This document shows, piece by piece, positions 55,201 through 63,504 of a stretch of 64,000 nt of DNA (the first letter of the stretch is position 1; every line of letters begins with the position of its first letter). The stretch lies in assembly GCA_030725745.1 (NCBI GenBank), contig JANRFH010000012.1, forward strand, positions 1 to 64,000, in the 5' to 3' direction. This stretch comes from Akkermansiaceae bacterium (GTDB taxonomy: Bacteria > Verrucomicrobiota > Verrucomicrobiia > Verrucomicrobiales > Akkermansiaceae). A program made the position numbers and the translations under genes. Below the pieces are notes generated by a model. It made no database searches, had not been told where the DNA came from, and saw nothing but the letters and a program-made list of their open reading frames with translations.

Positions 55201-55683
55201 ATCGCCGGCATGGTGCGCTCACTTGAGACACGCATGACCAAGGCAGGCAAACCCTTCGGCATCCTCACCGTCGAGGACTTCACCGGCTCCTGCGAGATCA
55301 TGCTCTGGAGCGAAAGCTTCATCCCCGCTCGCGATTCCGGCATCCTAGCCCCCGGCAACATCATCAAACTCAAAATCGCCATCCAAGTCGATGACCGCAC
55401 CGGCGGCCGCCGCCTCACCGGAGGCTCCCTCAGCGAGCTAAAAACCCGCAAAGCCTCCGCCAACGCGAACGCCCCCCTAGAGCTCCTCCTCTGGACTCAC
55501 CGCCACACAGAGAAAGACCTCGAGAAAATCCGCTACCACATCACCGGCCACCCCGGTACCACCCCCGTCATCCTCCATTTCCAAAACTCCGCCGGAAAAC
55601 GCCTCTCCATCGAGCCATCCGGCACCTACCACATCAAGCGCTCCGAAGAACTCCTCAACGCCCTCGACCGCTTCATGGAGTAA
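52207..55683 (+). CDS. dnaE: DNA polymerase III subunit alpha
   Basis: 1158 residues. Order: PHP domain with HLHLHTAYSLLDGM and AVAMTDHGNLYGAI, palm with catalytic PDVDIDFCQSRR, fingers AGYGFNKSHSACYGHISYW, helix-hairpin-helix region, and OB fold near residue 990 (RYPIAGMVRSLETR). It is the replicative polymerase catalytic subunit. Start at 52207 gives MSDSFVHLHLH, the usual position for the PHP motif. Monocistronic. Confidence 0.98.
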   Translation: MSDSFVHLHLHTAYSLLDGMIRTKELAARAAELGMPAVAMTDHGNLYGAIDFYQKCKKAGVKPILGCEIYLAPFGARGADDKKKIPNRKNATHLTLLAETNEGWQNLSKLTSIGHLEGMYNGKPRVDRETLRAHSKGIICLSGCISGPVNEWLRQDDQIKALETLTELRDIYGKDNLFVELHNHGLEMQLKVLPQLVSLAEKLDLPVVAANDVHFLHRTDHEAHDVMICIGTGSMVIDENRMRYTPEVHFKTAEEMREIFKDIPHACDNTLVIADRCNVEIKLDSTSSEKYPQFPTPDGSPREEYIMKLCQEGVLKHYGAEKAASAEVQDRLKYEVDTINSLGFASYFLITADFIQWARDNDIPVGPGRGSAAGSLASYAMGITNICPLQFGLLFERFLNPERVSPPDVDIDFCQSRRAEVIQYVREKYGEKSVSHIITYGKMAAKSVIRDVSRVMGVSYGEADKIAKMIEAKPGVTLKSEWDSKEELRELIESSSTYKELWSYALRLEGINRNVGIHAAGVVIGDRPLDEHVPLTRGNEGEVVTQYDMGAITEVGLLKMDFLGLKNLTVIHDAVGHIRKHTPDFDIEKVPLHDQPTFDMLNRGDTMGVFQLESGGMVETCKKYEIRSIDDIIDLIAVYRPGAMQFIDQMLDVKKGKKAFYEHPLMEQICGNTYGVMIYQEQVQNAAKVLAGYTLGGADLLRRAMGKKDVEKMAKERIKFIEGAKKHNDIGEKLANTIFDKINAFAGYGFNKSHSACYGHISYWTAYLKANHPVEFLAALLSNEVNNTDKITVFVAECHKMHIEILPPNLNKSQLRFVPEKLESGAMAVRYGLAAIKNCGEAAMATAIRERTENGNYTSLEDFSSRLDSKVINKRILENLVKAGALDWTGENRASMFIRLEQVVASASSAQRDKASGQSSLFDAMDFAPPAATKDSPTINAVEEWSKDERLAHEKELLGFYVTGHPLDKYRGILDSDKYNRIGLIEEIELTDPRARYPIAGMVRSLETRMTKAGKPFGILTVEDFTGSCEIMLWSESFIPARDSGILAPGNIIKLKIAIQVDDRTGGRRLTGGSLSELKTRKASANANAPLELLLWTHRHTEKDLEKIRYHITGHPGTTPVILHFQNSAGKRLSIEPSGTYHIKRSEELLNALDRFME

Positions 55684-55825
55684 CCCTCCTCCAGCAACTC
55701 TTCCACTGATTTGATCTCGCCCCCCGGCGATCCCCTTCGGGCACGGCGCGAATAGCGCCTGTCCATGTCGTTCCACTCCATTCTTCTCACTTCTCATTAG
55801 CCACTTTAGTCCCATACAAAGAGCC

Positions 55826-56182
55826 ATGAGCATCCAACGCCAAGAAACCCAGCAACGCATGAGCCGCATCGTCATTCACAACGACACGGTGTATTTGTGC
55901 GGCCAAGTCTGCAAAGACGCCACAAAAGACATCTCCGAGCAGACCGCCACCATGCTGGCGAAAGTCGATGACCTCCTCCTCCAATCCGGCTCCGACCGCG
56001 AGCACATGCTCTCCGCCACCGTCTACGTCAGAGACATGAAAGACTTCGCCGCCATGAATGAAGTCTGGGACGCCTGGGTTCCAGAAGGCCACGCCCCCGC
56101 CCGAGCATGTGTCGAAGCCCGCATGGCACGCCCTGAACTCCTCGTGGAGATCTCTGTCATCGCTGCGGTGAGGAGGAAGTAG
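55826..56182 (+). CDS. RidA/YjgF-family protein
   Basis: 118 residues with [40 protein letters not shown] and [20 protein letters not shown], the conserved Arg/Glu positions of RidA proteins, which hydrolyse reactive enamines or imines from amino-acid metabolism. Some RidA relatives have other roles. The R in APARACVEA matches the catalytic Arg position. Confidence 0.9.
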   Translation: MSIQRQETQQRMSRIVIHNDTVYLCGQVCKDATKDISEQTATMLAKVDDLLLQSGSDREHMLSATVYVRDMKDFAAMNEVWDAWVPEGHAPARACVEARMARPELLVEISVIAAVRRK

Positions 56183-56238
56183 AGACGTATTCACCTGCCT
56201 TTACATCAATCCTCTCCGAGATTTAGAATCTTTGTCCT

Positions 56239-56370
56239 ATGAGCAAAGTTAAAGGCCGATTCTATTTCCGCCAGACAGTGAACGGAAACTTAGTAGGGGG
56301 ATTTCCGGGAAAAATTCAGGCAATCGAGGCCGACATTCAGGGAATCTACCCCGGCATTCAGGCAATCTAG
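56239..56370 (+). CDS. Short ORF running into the 21-bp repeat array
   Basis: An ATG at 56239 opens MSKVKGRFYFRQTVNGNLV and then enters the repeats, stopping at a TAG in the third unit. The first 20 residues look protein-like, but the continuation is simple-sequence IQAIxxx. It may be a gene whose 3' end has been replaced by the array. Confidence 0.25.
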   Translation: MSKVKGRFYFRQTVNGNLVGGFPGKIQAIEADIQGIYPGIQAI

Positions 56371-56481
56371 CCCGACATTCCCGCAATCTAGCCCGGCATT
56401 CAGGCAATCGAGGCCGACATTGAGGCAATCTAGGCCGGCATTCAGGGAATCTACCCCGACATTCAGGCAATCTACCCCGGC
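56314..56481. repeat. 21-bp tandem repeat array, eight units
   Basis: Eight consecutive 21-bp units from 56314, each a variant of ATTCAGGCAATCTACCCCGGC, with alternating A- and B-type endings. They are flanked by direct copies of ATTTCCGGGAAAA at 56301 and 56482. The period is a multiple of three. On the minus strand every frame-compatible unit is open (a heptapeptide such as LNVGLDC), while the plus frame is interrupted by TAG in units 3, 4 and 6. Confidence 0.85.
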
Positions 56482-56594
56482 ATTTCCGGGAAAAACGCCA
56501 ACCACAAGTGGAATTCCCCGGGGAGCGACCCTGTGATGATGGTGGTGGTCGCCTGTCAGGCATCCCTCAAACGCCGCTCCTTGGGTGAAGGCTC

Positions 56595-58475
56595 CTAATC
56601 CTGCAAATAGCTCTTCGGGCGGTAGAGGATAGCGAAGGGGATGAAGATGAGGGCGGTGGCTCCCATCAGGGCACTGAAGAACCAGAAATACTCTGCGCCT
56701 TGCAGACGGACTTGACCACCTGAGAAGGTCATTTGAGAAATGGACTCCCCTGCCCCGCCTTCGGACTTATCTTTGAATCCGATTTCCTTTTTCCGCAGGG
56801 AGAGCCATGTCTCGGCGGGGCGGAGGGAGTCGATCCATGAGGGCTTGGCTTCGGTTTCTGTCTCGGCCTTTTCGAGGATGATGCCTTGATCCCACTCAGT
56901 GTTCCATTTGCCATCAGCCCCGGGGCTCCAGAGGCGGGCGGTGGTGGAGTTGAGGACGAGGTATTCGATGGGCTTGCCCCAGGGATCTGTGAAGGCGGAG
57001 GCGATGCGGTTGCCCTCGGCCTCGGTGGGGAGTTTGTTAGACTCAGCGGAGGCAGCGATGATGGCGGCGGCGGCTTGATCGAAGGTTTTCTGGCCGGGGA
57101 TTTCTAAGGGGACTTTCGCGTCTTTGTTAAGACGGCGGATGAAATCGTCTTCCGTGCCGGTGGTGCGGTCATAGCCGGGAAGGACAACGGTGCGCGGGCT
57201 TTCCTGCCAATCTTTGGGCAAGATCCCGATAGATTCCTCAAGCTGAATCTCGGCGGCGCTGGGGATTTGGATGAAGTGGTTCACGCCGACGACGAGGAGA
57301 TTCCCCACAGCGACGGCGGCGAGGTAGAAGCACATGATGAAGGATTTCATGGTCTTCGGTGCCTGAGTGTAGGCGAACTCAAGGGCGACGATGGAAACGA
57401 GGATCTCGGAGGCGGTGAGGAGGGCGAAGGCGCCGATCTGCCAGATGATGTTCGGCCTTTCCCCGGCATCGATGCGCACTTGGATGAGGCTAACGAGGAC
57501 GAAGGCTCCCGTCATGAGCAGGAGGCCGACTCCCATTTTCCGCAGGGGGCTGAGCGGCCAGAATTTCTCCACCACCGGGTAGATGAGGTAGCTGAAGAGC
57601 GGGATGAAGCTGAGGACAAAGACGGAATTGAGCGATTGGATCTGGGAGGGCAGCCACTCGAAGCCGAGAAAATTCCTGTCCATGTCTTGGGACTGGAAGA
57701 TCCAGGTGGAGCCGGTCTGATCAAAGAGCGCCCAGAACATGGCGACGAAGAGGTAGACGGGCGCGAGCTTGAACATGGCGATGAGGCCGTGCTTTCCGAA
57801 AGCCTCGCGGAGGAAATGCATGCCGCCTGCAGGGACGTGGGCGAAGCGTTTCCTCCCGAGCCAGAAGATGAAGGTGGCGATCGCCATCAGCCCGCCGGGC
57901 ACGCCGAATGCCCAGTGTGGCCCATACCATTCCAGCAGCCACGGAGTGAGGAGCATGGAGGCGAAGGCGCCGAGATTGATGGAGAAGTAGAACCAGTTAA
58001 AAACGCGCGGCAGGAGGTGTCGGTTCTTCGCGCCGAATTGATCGCCAACATGGGCGGAGACGCAGGGCTTGATGCCGCCCGCACCGAGTGCGATGAGAAC
58101 CATGCCCGCCATCATCCAGTGCTCGGAATTCCCAAAGGTGCCCATGAGGGCGAGCGCGGCGTGCCCAGCACAATAGACGAGCGAGAGGAGGATGATGACA
58201 CGGTATTTCCCAAGGAATACATCGGCGAGCAATGCACCGAGAATGGGTGTAAAATAGAAGGCGACATTGAAAAGGTGGACAAGCTCGGTGGCGCGCGTTT
58301 TCTCCATGGGAGTGCGCAGCGCATCGTCCATGAGAAAGAGGTATTGGCTGAGGAAGACGGCGAGAATGGCCTTCATGCCGTAGAAGGAAAAACGCTCGGC
58401 GGCTTCGTTCCCGATGATGTGGGGGATGCCGCGCGGCATTCCAGCGGTCTCCTCGGGGCGCGTGCGGTATTCCAT
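56595..58475 (-). CDS. POT-family peptide transporter with a pseudopilin-like insert
   Basis: 626 residues from MEYRTRPEETAGMPRGIPHI; an upstream frame to 58655 overlaps a repeat and is not used. Motifs FSFYGMKAILAVFLSQYL, ADVFLGKYRVIILLSLVY and GAGGIKPCVSAHVGDQFG with FNWFYFSINLGAF mark the POT (PTR2) family, proton-coupled peptide symporters. Between the last helices is a soluble stretch of about 190 residues (about 405-595) containing DPWGKPIEYLVLNST then SPGADGK (497-523), matching the DPWGxPYxY...GADG core of GspG/T2SS pseudopilins. The last helix is at FSALMGATALIFIPFAILY. Confidence 0.85.
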   Translation of the reverse strand: MEYRTRPEETAGMPRGIPHIIGNEAAERFSFYGMKAILAVFLSQYLFLMDDALRTPMEKTRATELVHLFNVAFYFTPILGALLADVFLGKYRVIILLSLVYCAGHAALALMGTFGNSEHWMMAGMVLIALGAGGIKPCVSAHVGDQFGAKNRHLLPRVFNWFYFSINLGAFASMLLTPWLLEWYGPHWAFGVPGGLMAIATFIFWLGRKRFAHVPAGGMHFLREAFGKHGLIAMFKLAPVYLFVAMFWALFDQTGSTWIFQSQDMDRNFLGFEWLPSQIQSLNSVFVLSFIPLFSYLIYPVVEKFWPLSPLRKMGVGLLLMTGAFVLVSLIQVRIDAGERPNIIWQIGAFALLTASEILVSIVALEFAYTQAPKTMKSFIMCFYLAAVAVGNLLVVGVNHFIQIPSAAEIQLEESIGILPKDWQESPRTVVLPGYDRTTGTEDDFIRRLNKDAKVPLEIPGQKTFDQAAAAIIAASAESNKLPTEAEGNRIASAFTDPWGKPIEYLVLNSTTARLWSPGADGKWNTEWDQGIILEKAETETEAKPSWIDSLRPAETWLSLRKKEIGFKDKSEGGAGESISQMTFSGGQVRLQGAEYFWFFSALMGATALIFIPFAILYRPKSYLQD

Positions 58476-58567
58476 GGGCGGGAGGTTCTGCTCTGGGGCG
58501 GGAAACTTCAAGCCAAGTTGCGGGGGGTCGGTGCAACTGAAAGTGGCGGGCAGATTGCACAAGGATA

Positions 58568-58692
58568 AGGAGCAGGTGCGTCTCCGCGCCTTGAGTTCGG
58601 GGTGGCGTCTCCGCCGCCCGTGGAAAAGCGACTTTTTTACTGCGGGTGAAGACACCCGCTTGAACTCAAGGCGCGAAGACGCACCTACTCCT
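58568..58692. repeat. 31-bp imperfect inverted repeat pair
   Basis: Arms 58568-58598 and 58662-58692 are reverse complements over 31 bp with two mismatches (core AGGTGCGTCTCCGCGCCTTG then AGTTC). The 63-bp spacer contains a 7-bp stem GCGGGTG/CACCCGC. It lies just upstream of the POT gene start. Confidence 0.8.
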
Positions 58693-58781
58693 CAGGGAGA
58701 TGCACTGACCACTACATTAAGCTACAACCGCAGGCTGCCTGTTGTCTTGCGCTTCTTCCGGTATGCGCGAGGCTTCATTCC

Positions 58782-59033
58782 ATGGAAGTCACCGACAACA
58801 CCGCCGAGAACCGTTTCGAACTCGTGGAGAACGGCCTACTTGCCTACGCCGATTATGAAATCGATGGCAAGGTGCTCGTCCTTCCCCATGTAGAGGCACA
58901 CCCGGATCTACGTGGCACAGGGGCGGCGGGGCGGCTGATGAAAGGCGTGCTGGAAGCCGCCGATGAGCGGGGTCTAGAAGTCAGGCCAGTGTGTGGCTAC
59001 GCCGTCGCCTACATGCGCAAGCACGGGCGCTAG
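58782..59033 (+). CDS. GNAT-family acetyltransferase-like small protein
   Basis: 83 residues, a short GNAT of the YidJ/acetyltransf_CG type: LVLPHVEAHPDLRGTGAAGR with LMKGVLEAADERGLEVRPVC. The acetyl-CoA loop HPDLRGTGAAGRL fits the Q/RxxGxG/A pattern. Substrate unknown. Possibly N-terminally reduced compared with larger GNATs, as is normal for this subfamily. Confidence 0.75.
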   Translation: MEVTDNTAENRFELVENGLLAYADYEIDGKVLVLPHVEAHPDLRGTGAAGRLMKGVLEAADERGLEVRPVCGYAVAYMRKHGR

Positions 59034-59045
59034 AGGGAACTATTG

Positions 59046-61421
59046 CTACTCGGGCAAGCCCTTCGACAGGTTCTCCCAGCGTTTCTTGAAGGTTTTGCTC
59101 TCTTCGGAAAGGCGCACTGCAGCGAGTAGCGCTCGCTCCCTATCTCCGGCGAGCCAATCGAAAGAGATAGCAGTCTCGTGACGACGAAGACGCTCCATCT
59201 CGTTGGGAGGATTTTTCACCAACTCGCGGTGGATGGCGATCATGGCATCCGCAGGCAGATCGATCCATTCGATATCGCGCACCTCCCCGCCGCTGGTCTG
59301 CACGACTAGCTGACCCTCTGCGTTGATAGCGATGCCGGTGGCCGAGGTATCATCAGCAAGCGATAGCTCCACGCTGAGCGCCTGTTTCTTGAGATCCGAT
59401 TTGATCTTCGAAAGGAAGATCACGGCGGACTCCGCGACGCTGAGCAAGGATGACTTTTTGGTGCCGGAAGGGCTGCTCTTCATCCCTTTGATGTATTGGA
59501 CAAGCTTGATGAATTCGTAGGACTTCGCGAGCTTCTCTATCTCCTCAAGATCGTCGCGTTGTGGTTGTTGCTGAGGCTTCCGACCCGCCATGAGCTCCTT
59601 GCCGATATGTGGAAGCAGCGCGAGGCGCGCCTTTACGTTGAACTTCGCACGGCCTTTCGTCTCAAGGAGCGTGAGGATCTTATTGAGTTCGTCGGTCATG
59701 TTCCGGCACTCGACCACGGAGGTAGGATCCTCATTGAGTGCCTGCGAGGAAAGGAGTTCGTAATCGTTCAGGTAGGACTGAGCGACATCGTAAAAGATGC
59801 CCATGACACCATCATCGGCTAAGGATTTCTCACCCGCGACCTTCTGAAAAAACGGCACCGCCTGATCGAGCCCTCCCTGTTCCCAGTTTTTCAAACCGGC
59901 GATGAGATAGCTCATGAAGCGCTCGTTTCCGCCGCCATCCCCGGCCATTTCCTCCGCATCGAAAAACGGTGCACTGGAGAAACCATCTAGCACTGGAAGG
60001 ACTGCAGTCAGAAACTCCGAGGGAATATTGGGATCTCCAGACTTGAGATGCTCGCGAGCCTTCCGAGCCTTATCACGGGCATCGTCCATGCGCCCATCCA
60101 TCATGGGAGCTACCACAGCTTGAAGACCCGACCACGTGCGGGTTGGCTCCTCTACATTGTCATCCTTGAGCAACTGGGAAAAGGCAAACTCAGCCTTCTT
60201 CAGATCGCCGGACTCCATCGCCTTTCGAGCGTTGAAATAGCGTTTCGCGATGTCGCCGGGGCTGGAGCCATTGCCTTCATTTTCTGGATCGTTATTGACC
60301 ACCACTGCGGGCTTATTCCCCAGCGGGTCGTTCGCCTTGCTGCTGGCGAGGGCGATCAGAGTGCCGGTGGCCGCTAGAATAAACACCGCCGCACCCGCTA
60401 AGATCACGATGTTGCGTTTCTTCCTGCGGCGCAGGATGGCACGACGCTCTGTGCGGGTGATCCCTTGCTCGTCGGTTTCCGCTTCGCCTTTTGCTGCTTT
60501 CAGGGCGGTCTTGAGCCCAGCGATCATATCATCGTAGCTGGAAAAACGGTTTTCAGGCGCGTAGGCCATCGCGCGGTCGACCACGGCGCAGGTTTCATCC
60601 AGCAGATCCGGCGCGACCTGCTGGAGCGGGAGGATGTGCTTTTTCGCCTCGCGCAGGACGTTGGTGACCATAGTCTCCTCGTCGCAGGGCGGTTTCCCAG
60701 CGAGGGCATGGTAGAGCGTGGCGCCAAAGGCGTAAATATCCGCGCGGAAATCCTCGGCTCCTCCCTCGATAGCCTCAGGCGGCACGTAGTAAGGAGTTGC
60801 CCAGATCTCGGTCGCTGTCGCCTGTCCGCCTTGAGTGACGAGGGCGAGGCCGAAATCGACGATCTTCACGTGTCCATCTGAGTCTAGCAGGATATTTCCT
60901 GGCTTCACATCGCGGTGGATCAGTCCGGCGGCCTGCGCGCCCTTGAGCCCCTCGGCGATCTGGATGGCAAGCGGCAGCATTTCCAGCTCGGGGATCTGTG
61001 TCTGCTTGCGGATCATCCCTTCGAGGTGGCCGCCCTGCACCAACTCCATCGCGATGTAGAAACGCCCGAAGGCCTTTCCTGTGGTCAGCACGCGCACGAC
61101 GCTCGGGTGGCTAAAGGATGCCGTGAGCCGCGCCTCTTGCTCGAAGGCGGCGATGCGTGTTTCGTCCTCGGAATACTCCTCGCTGAGAATTTTCAACGCC
61201 ACCTCGCGATCCAAGGTCTCATCAATGGCAACGAAAACCGAACTCATGCCGCCGATGGCATGACGGCGCGTCACGGTGTAATGCCCGAAATGTTTCTTGA
61301 CCCGGTTTTCCACCCCGCAGCCCGGACAAACCACCCGCGTATAAGGCGCAACGCTGCTAATATCCATTGGCGAGGCGCAGGCGTAGCAAACGATAATGTT
61401 ATCTTCTTCCCCGGTGGGCAT
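59046..61421 (-). CDS. Membrane-anchored Ser/Thr protein kinase with zinc ribbon
   Basis: 791 residues from MPTGEEDNIIVCYACASPMD; an upstream frame to 61610 overlaps ruvA and is excluded. A zinc ribbon C12-x2-C15...C32-x2-C35 precedes a Hanks-type kinase (VALK K77, HRD 169-171, DFG D189, APPE-like TPYYVPPEAIEG). A basic stretch and membrane helix (IVILAGAAVFILAATGTLIA, about 350-370) follow, then a ~400-residue extracytoplasmic helical region. Such kinases signal across the membrane in Verrucomicrobiota. Its trigger and substrate are unknown. Divergent from ruvA. Confidence 0.9.
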   Translation of the reverse strand: MPTGEEDNIIVCYACASPMDISSVAPYTRVVCPGCGVENRVKKHFGHYTVTRRHAIGGMSSVFVAIDETLDREVALKILSEEYSEDETRIAAFEQEARLTASFSHPSVVRVLTTGKAFGRFYIAMELVQGGHLEGMIRKQTQIPELEMLPLAIQIAEGLKGAQAAGLIHRDVKPGNILLDSDGHVKIVDFGLALVTQGGQATATEIWATPYYVPPEAIEGGAEDFRADIYAFGATLYHALAGKPPCDEETMVTNVLREAKKHILPLQQVAPDLLDETCAVVDRAMAYAPENRFSSYDDMIAGLKTALKAAKGEAETDEQGITRTERRAILRRRKKRNIVILAGAAVFILAATGTLIALASSKANDPLGNKPAVVVNNDPENEGNGSSPGDIAKRYFNARKAMESGDLKKAEFAFSQLLKDDNVEEPTRTWSGLQAVVAPMMDGRMDDARDKARKAREHLKSGDPNIPSEFLTAVLPVLDGFSSAPFFDAEEMAGDGGGNERFMSYLIAGLKNWEQGGLDQAVPFFQKVAGEKSLADDGVMGIFYDVAQSYLNDYELLSSQALNEDPTSVVECRNMTDELNKILTLLETKGRAKFNVKARLALLPHIGKELMAGRKPQQQPQRDDLEEIEKLAKSYEFIKLVQYIKGMKSSPSGTKKSSLLSVAESAVIFLSKIKSDLKKQALSVELSLADDTSATGIAINAEGQLVVQTSGGEVRDIEWIDLPADAMIAIHRELVKNPPNEMERLRRHETAISFDWLAGDRERALLAAVRLSEESKTFKKRWENLSKGLPE

Positions 61422-61544
61422 GTCTGATGATGAATACGGCAAGCCGATCTGGAAACTTCGAACTTTCGCCTTTTTCAACACCGCAGGAGGACAATCGTTG
61501 CTTACCACTTGCATCCCCCGCCATTTCCCCCGAATGCTGGAGCC

Positions 61545-62141
61545 GTGATCGCAAGACTCCGGGGCAAAATTATCGAAGCTTTTCCAAATCGACTCGTCGT
61601 GGACTGCCACGGCGTCGGCTACGAGGCGATCATCCCCCTATCTACCTACGACAAGCTCCACCCCACCGAGGGCGCAGATGTCGACCTCCGCACTCACCTC
61701 CAGATCCGGGAAAACGCCCACACGCTCTATGGATTCGCCACCGAGGAGGAACGCGATGTATTCCACCTCCTCATCGACCGCGTCTCCGGCATCGGCCCCG
61801 CCATCGCCATCTCCATCCTCAGCGGCATGCCGGTGAACAGCTTCAAGACTGCCGTCGTCGCCGGAGATTCCGTCCTGCTCTCCAAGTGCAAAGGCATCGG
61901 CAAAAAGACCGCCGAACGCATCATCCTAGAACTAAAAGACAAGGTCGGCGTCACCGACACCTGGCAAGACGCCGCCTCCGGCCAAGTCAGCAGCCAAGCC
62001 GCCGACGCCGAACTCGCCCTCATCGCCCTCGGCTACAAACAAGTCGACTCCCGAAAAGCCGTGCGCGCCATCCTCGACAAAACCCCCGCCTCCACCACAG
62101 AAGAACTCATCCGAGGCGCCCTCCGCTCCCTACAATCCTGA
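61545..62141 (+). CDS. ruvA: Holliday junction branch migration protein RuvA
   Basis: 198 residues from a GTG at 61545 (VIARLRGKIIEAFPNRLVVD). The motifs are VGYEAIIPLSTYD, HxH-type RDVFHLLIDRVSGIGPAIAI and CKGIGKKTAERIILELKDK, the OB fold and two HhH motifs. It binds four-way junctions and loads RuvB, which is not in the window. The AT-rich leader of gltX begins 10 bp after its stop. Confidence 0.96.
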   Translation: MIARLRGKIIEAFPNRLVVDCHGVGYEAIIPLSTYDKLHPTEGADVDLRTHLQIRENAHTLYGFATEEERDVFHLLIDRVSGIGPAIAISILSGMPVNSFKTAVVAGDSVLLSKCKGIGKKTAERIILELKDKVGVTDTWQDAASGQVSSQAADAELALIALGYKQVDSRKAVRAILDKTPASTTEELIRGALRSLQS

Positions 62142-62150
62142 GTCTTCCTT

Positions 62151-62178
62151 GAGGTTTATAGTTTAAAATTTAAAGTTT
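62151..62178 (+). promoter_or_regulatory. AT-rich leader element, copy 3 (before gltX)
   Basis: GAGG, TTTATAG, then TTTAAAATTTAAAGTTT, ending exactly at the gltX ATG at 62179. It matches copies 1 and 2 over its last 19 bases. No Shine-Dalgarno fits between. It is the clearest of the three cases. Confidence 0.65.
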
Positions 62179-63471
62179 ATGACCGTCCGCACCCGCTTCG
62201 CCCCATCCCCCACCGGCTACCTCCACGTCGGTGGTGCCCGCACTGCCCTTTTCAACTGGCTCTACGCCCGCAAACACAACGGCAAATTTATCCTGCGTGT
62301 CGAGGACACCGATGCCGCACGCAACACCGAAGAAGCACGCCAAGCGATCTTCGACGGCATGAACTGGCTCGGCCTCGATTGGGATGAAGGTCCACAAGTC
62401 GGCGGCGAATACGGCCCCTACCAGCAATCCCAGCGCAACGATATCTACGACGAGTATTTCGAAAAAATCCTCTCCGCTGGCCGTGTCTACGAAGACGACG
62501 GCGCATGGCGTTTCCGCTTCGACCGCAAGCCTGTCACCATGAACGACCTCGTATGCGGCGAGGTCACCATCGACTACCGCGATGCCTCGAACACCCCGGA
62601 CATGGTGGTGAAACGCAGCGACGGCTCCTACGTCTTCCATTTCGTCAACGTCGTCGATGACCTCACCATGAAGATGTCCCACGTGATCCGTGGCGAAGAC
62701 CATCTCATGAACACGCCCAAGCACCTCCAGCTCTTCGAAGCCCTCGGTGCCGAGCCTCCCCAATACGCCCACATCCCCCTCATCCTCAATCCCAACGGCT
62801 CGAAGATGTCCAAGCGCGACGAAGGTGCCGCCGTCGGCGACTACCCGCGCCAGGGCTTCCTCTCCGAGGCCGTCGTGAACTTCATCACCCTGCTCGGCTG
62901 GTCTTCGAAAACCGACGAGGAAATCTTCTCCCTCACCGAGCTCATCGACCGCTTCTCTCTCGAAGCCGTCAATCGCGCCCCCGCCCGTTTCGACCTCGAA
63001 AAGTGCAAGTGGGTCAACCAGCAGCACATCGCGAGAATCTCCACCGAGGCATTCACCGAACTCGCGAAGCCTTTCGTCGATGACGCCGGACTGCCCTTCG
63101 CAGACAGCGCCCCCGCCATCGCCGCAGTGAAGGAAAAAGTCCGCCTCCTCTCCGAAGTCCCGGCAGCCATCGACTTCCTCGTCACCGACACCGCAGAGCC
63201 AGACCCGGAAGCCGTCGAAAAAGCGAAAGCCAACCCGAACTCCGCCCACCTCGCAGCCCTCGCAGACCACCTCGCCACCCTCACCGATTGGTCGGCCGAC
63301 ATCGCCAAGGAAGCCATCGGAGTAGTAGCCCAAGCAAACGGCGCGAAGCCCGGCCAGCTCATGTTCCCCACCCGCGTCGCCCTCTCAGGCCGCGCCCACG
63401 GCCCAGATCTCGGGGACATCTTCACGATCCTAGGGAAAGAGAAAACCGTCGCGAGGCTGAAAGCCTTCTGA
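62179..63471 (+). CDS. gltX: Glutamyl-tRNA synthetase, discriminating type not resolved
   Basis: 430 residues, short for GltX (usually ~470). Class I signatures are PSPTGYLHVGGART (HIGH-like) and GSKMSKRDEGAAVGD (KMSKS-like). The ATP and tRNA domains are intact; the anticodon domain is compact. It starts directly at the AT-rich leader, with ruvA 37 bp upstream on the same strand. A strong dyad follows at 63474. Confidence 0.96.
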   Translation: MTVRTRFAPSPTGYLHVGGARTALFNWLYARKHNGKFILRVEDTDAARNTEEARQAIFDGMNWLGLDWDEGPQVGGEYGPYQQSQRNDIYDEYFEKILSAGRVYEDDGAWRFRFDRKPVTMNDLVCGEVTIDYRDASNTPDMVVKRSDGSYVFHFVNVVDDLTMKMSHVIRGEDHLMNTPKHLQLFEALGAEPPQYAHIPLILNPNGSKMSKRDEGAAVGDYPRQGFLSEAVVNFITLLGWSSKTDEEIFSLTELIDRFSLEAVNRAPARFDLEKCKWVNQQHIARISTEAFTELAKPFVDDAGLPFADSAPAIAAVKEKVRLLSEVPAAIDFLVTDTAEPDPEAVEKAKANPNSAHLAALADHLATLTDWSADIAKEAIGVVAQANGAKPGQLMFPTRVALSGRAHGPDLGDIFTILGKEKTVARLKAF

Positions 63472-63473
63472 TC

Positions 63474-63500
63474 GTGGTGGCGGATACAATCCGCCGCCAC
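63474..63500. terminator. Bidirectional hairpin between gltX and metH
   Basis: GTGGTGGCGGAT pairs with ATCCGCCGCCAC around an ACA loop (12 bp with one G-T pair). There is no long T run, so it may be a palindromic repeat as well as a terminator between these convergent genes. Confidence 0.6.
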
Positions 63501-63504
63501 TCAC

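Noticed and set aside
56314..56481. 21-bp array considered as CRISPR
   Set aside because: Units are contiguous without unique spacers and there are no cas genes.
57267..58568. 433-codon forward frame opposite the POT gene
   Set aside because: Highly acidic and repetitive, with no domain; the reverse frame has transmembrane helices and POT signature motifs.
62170..63333. 387-codon reverse frame opposite gltX
   Set aside because: Gly/Val-rich antisense shadow of the conserved synthetase.
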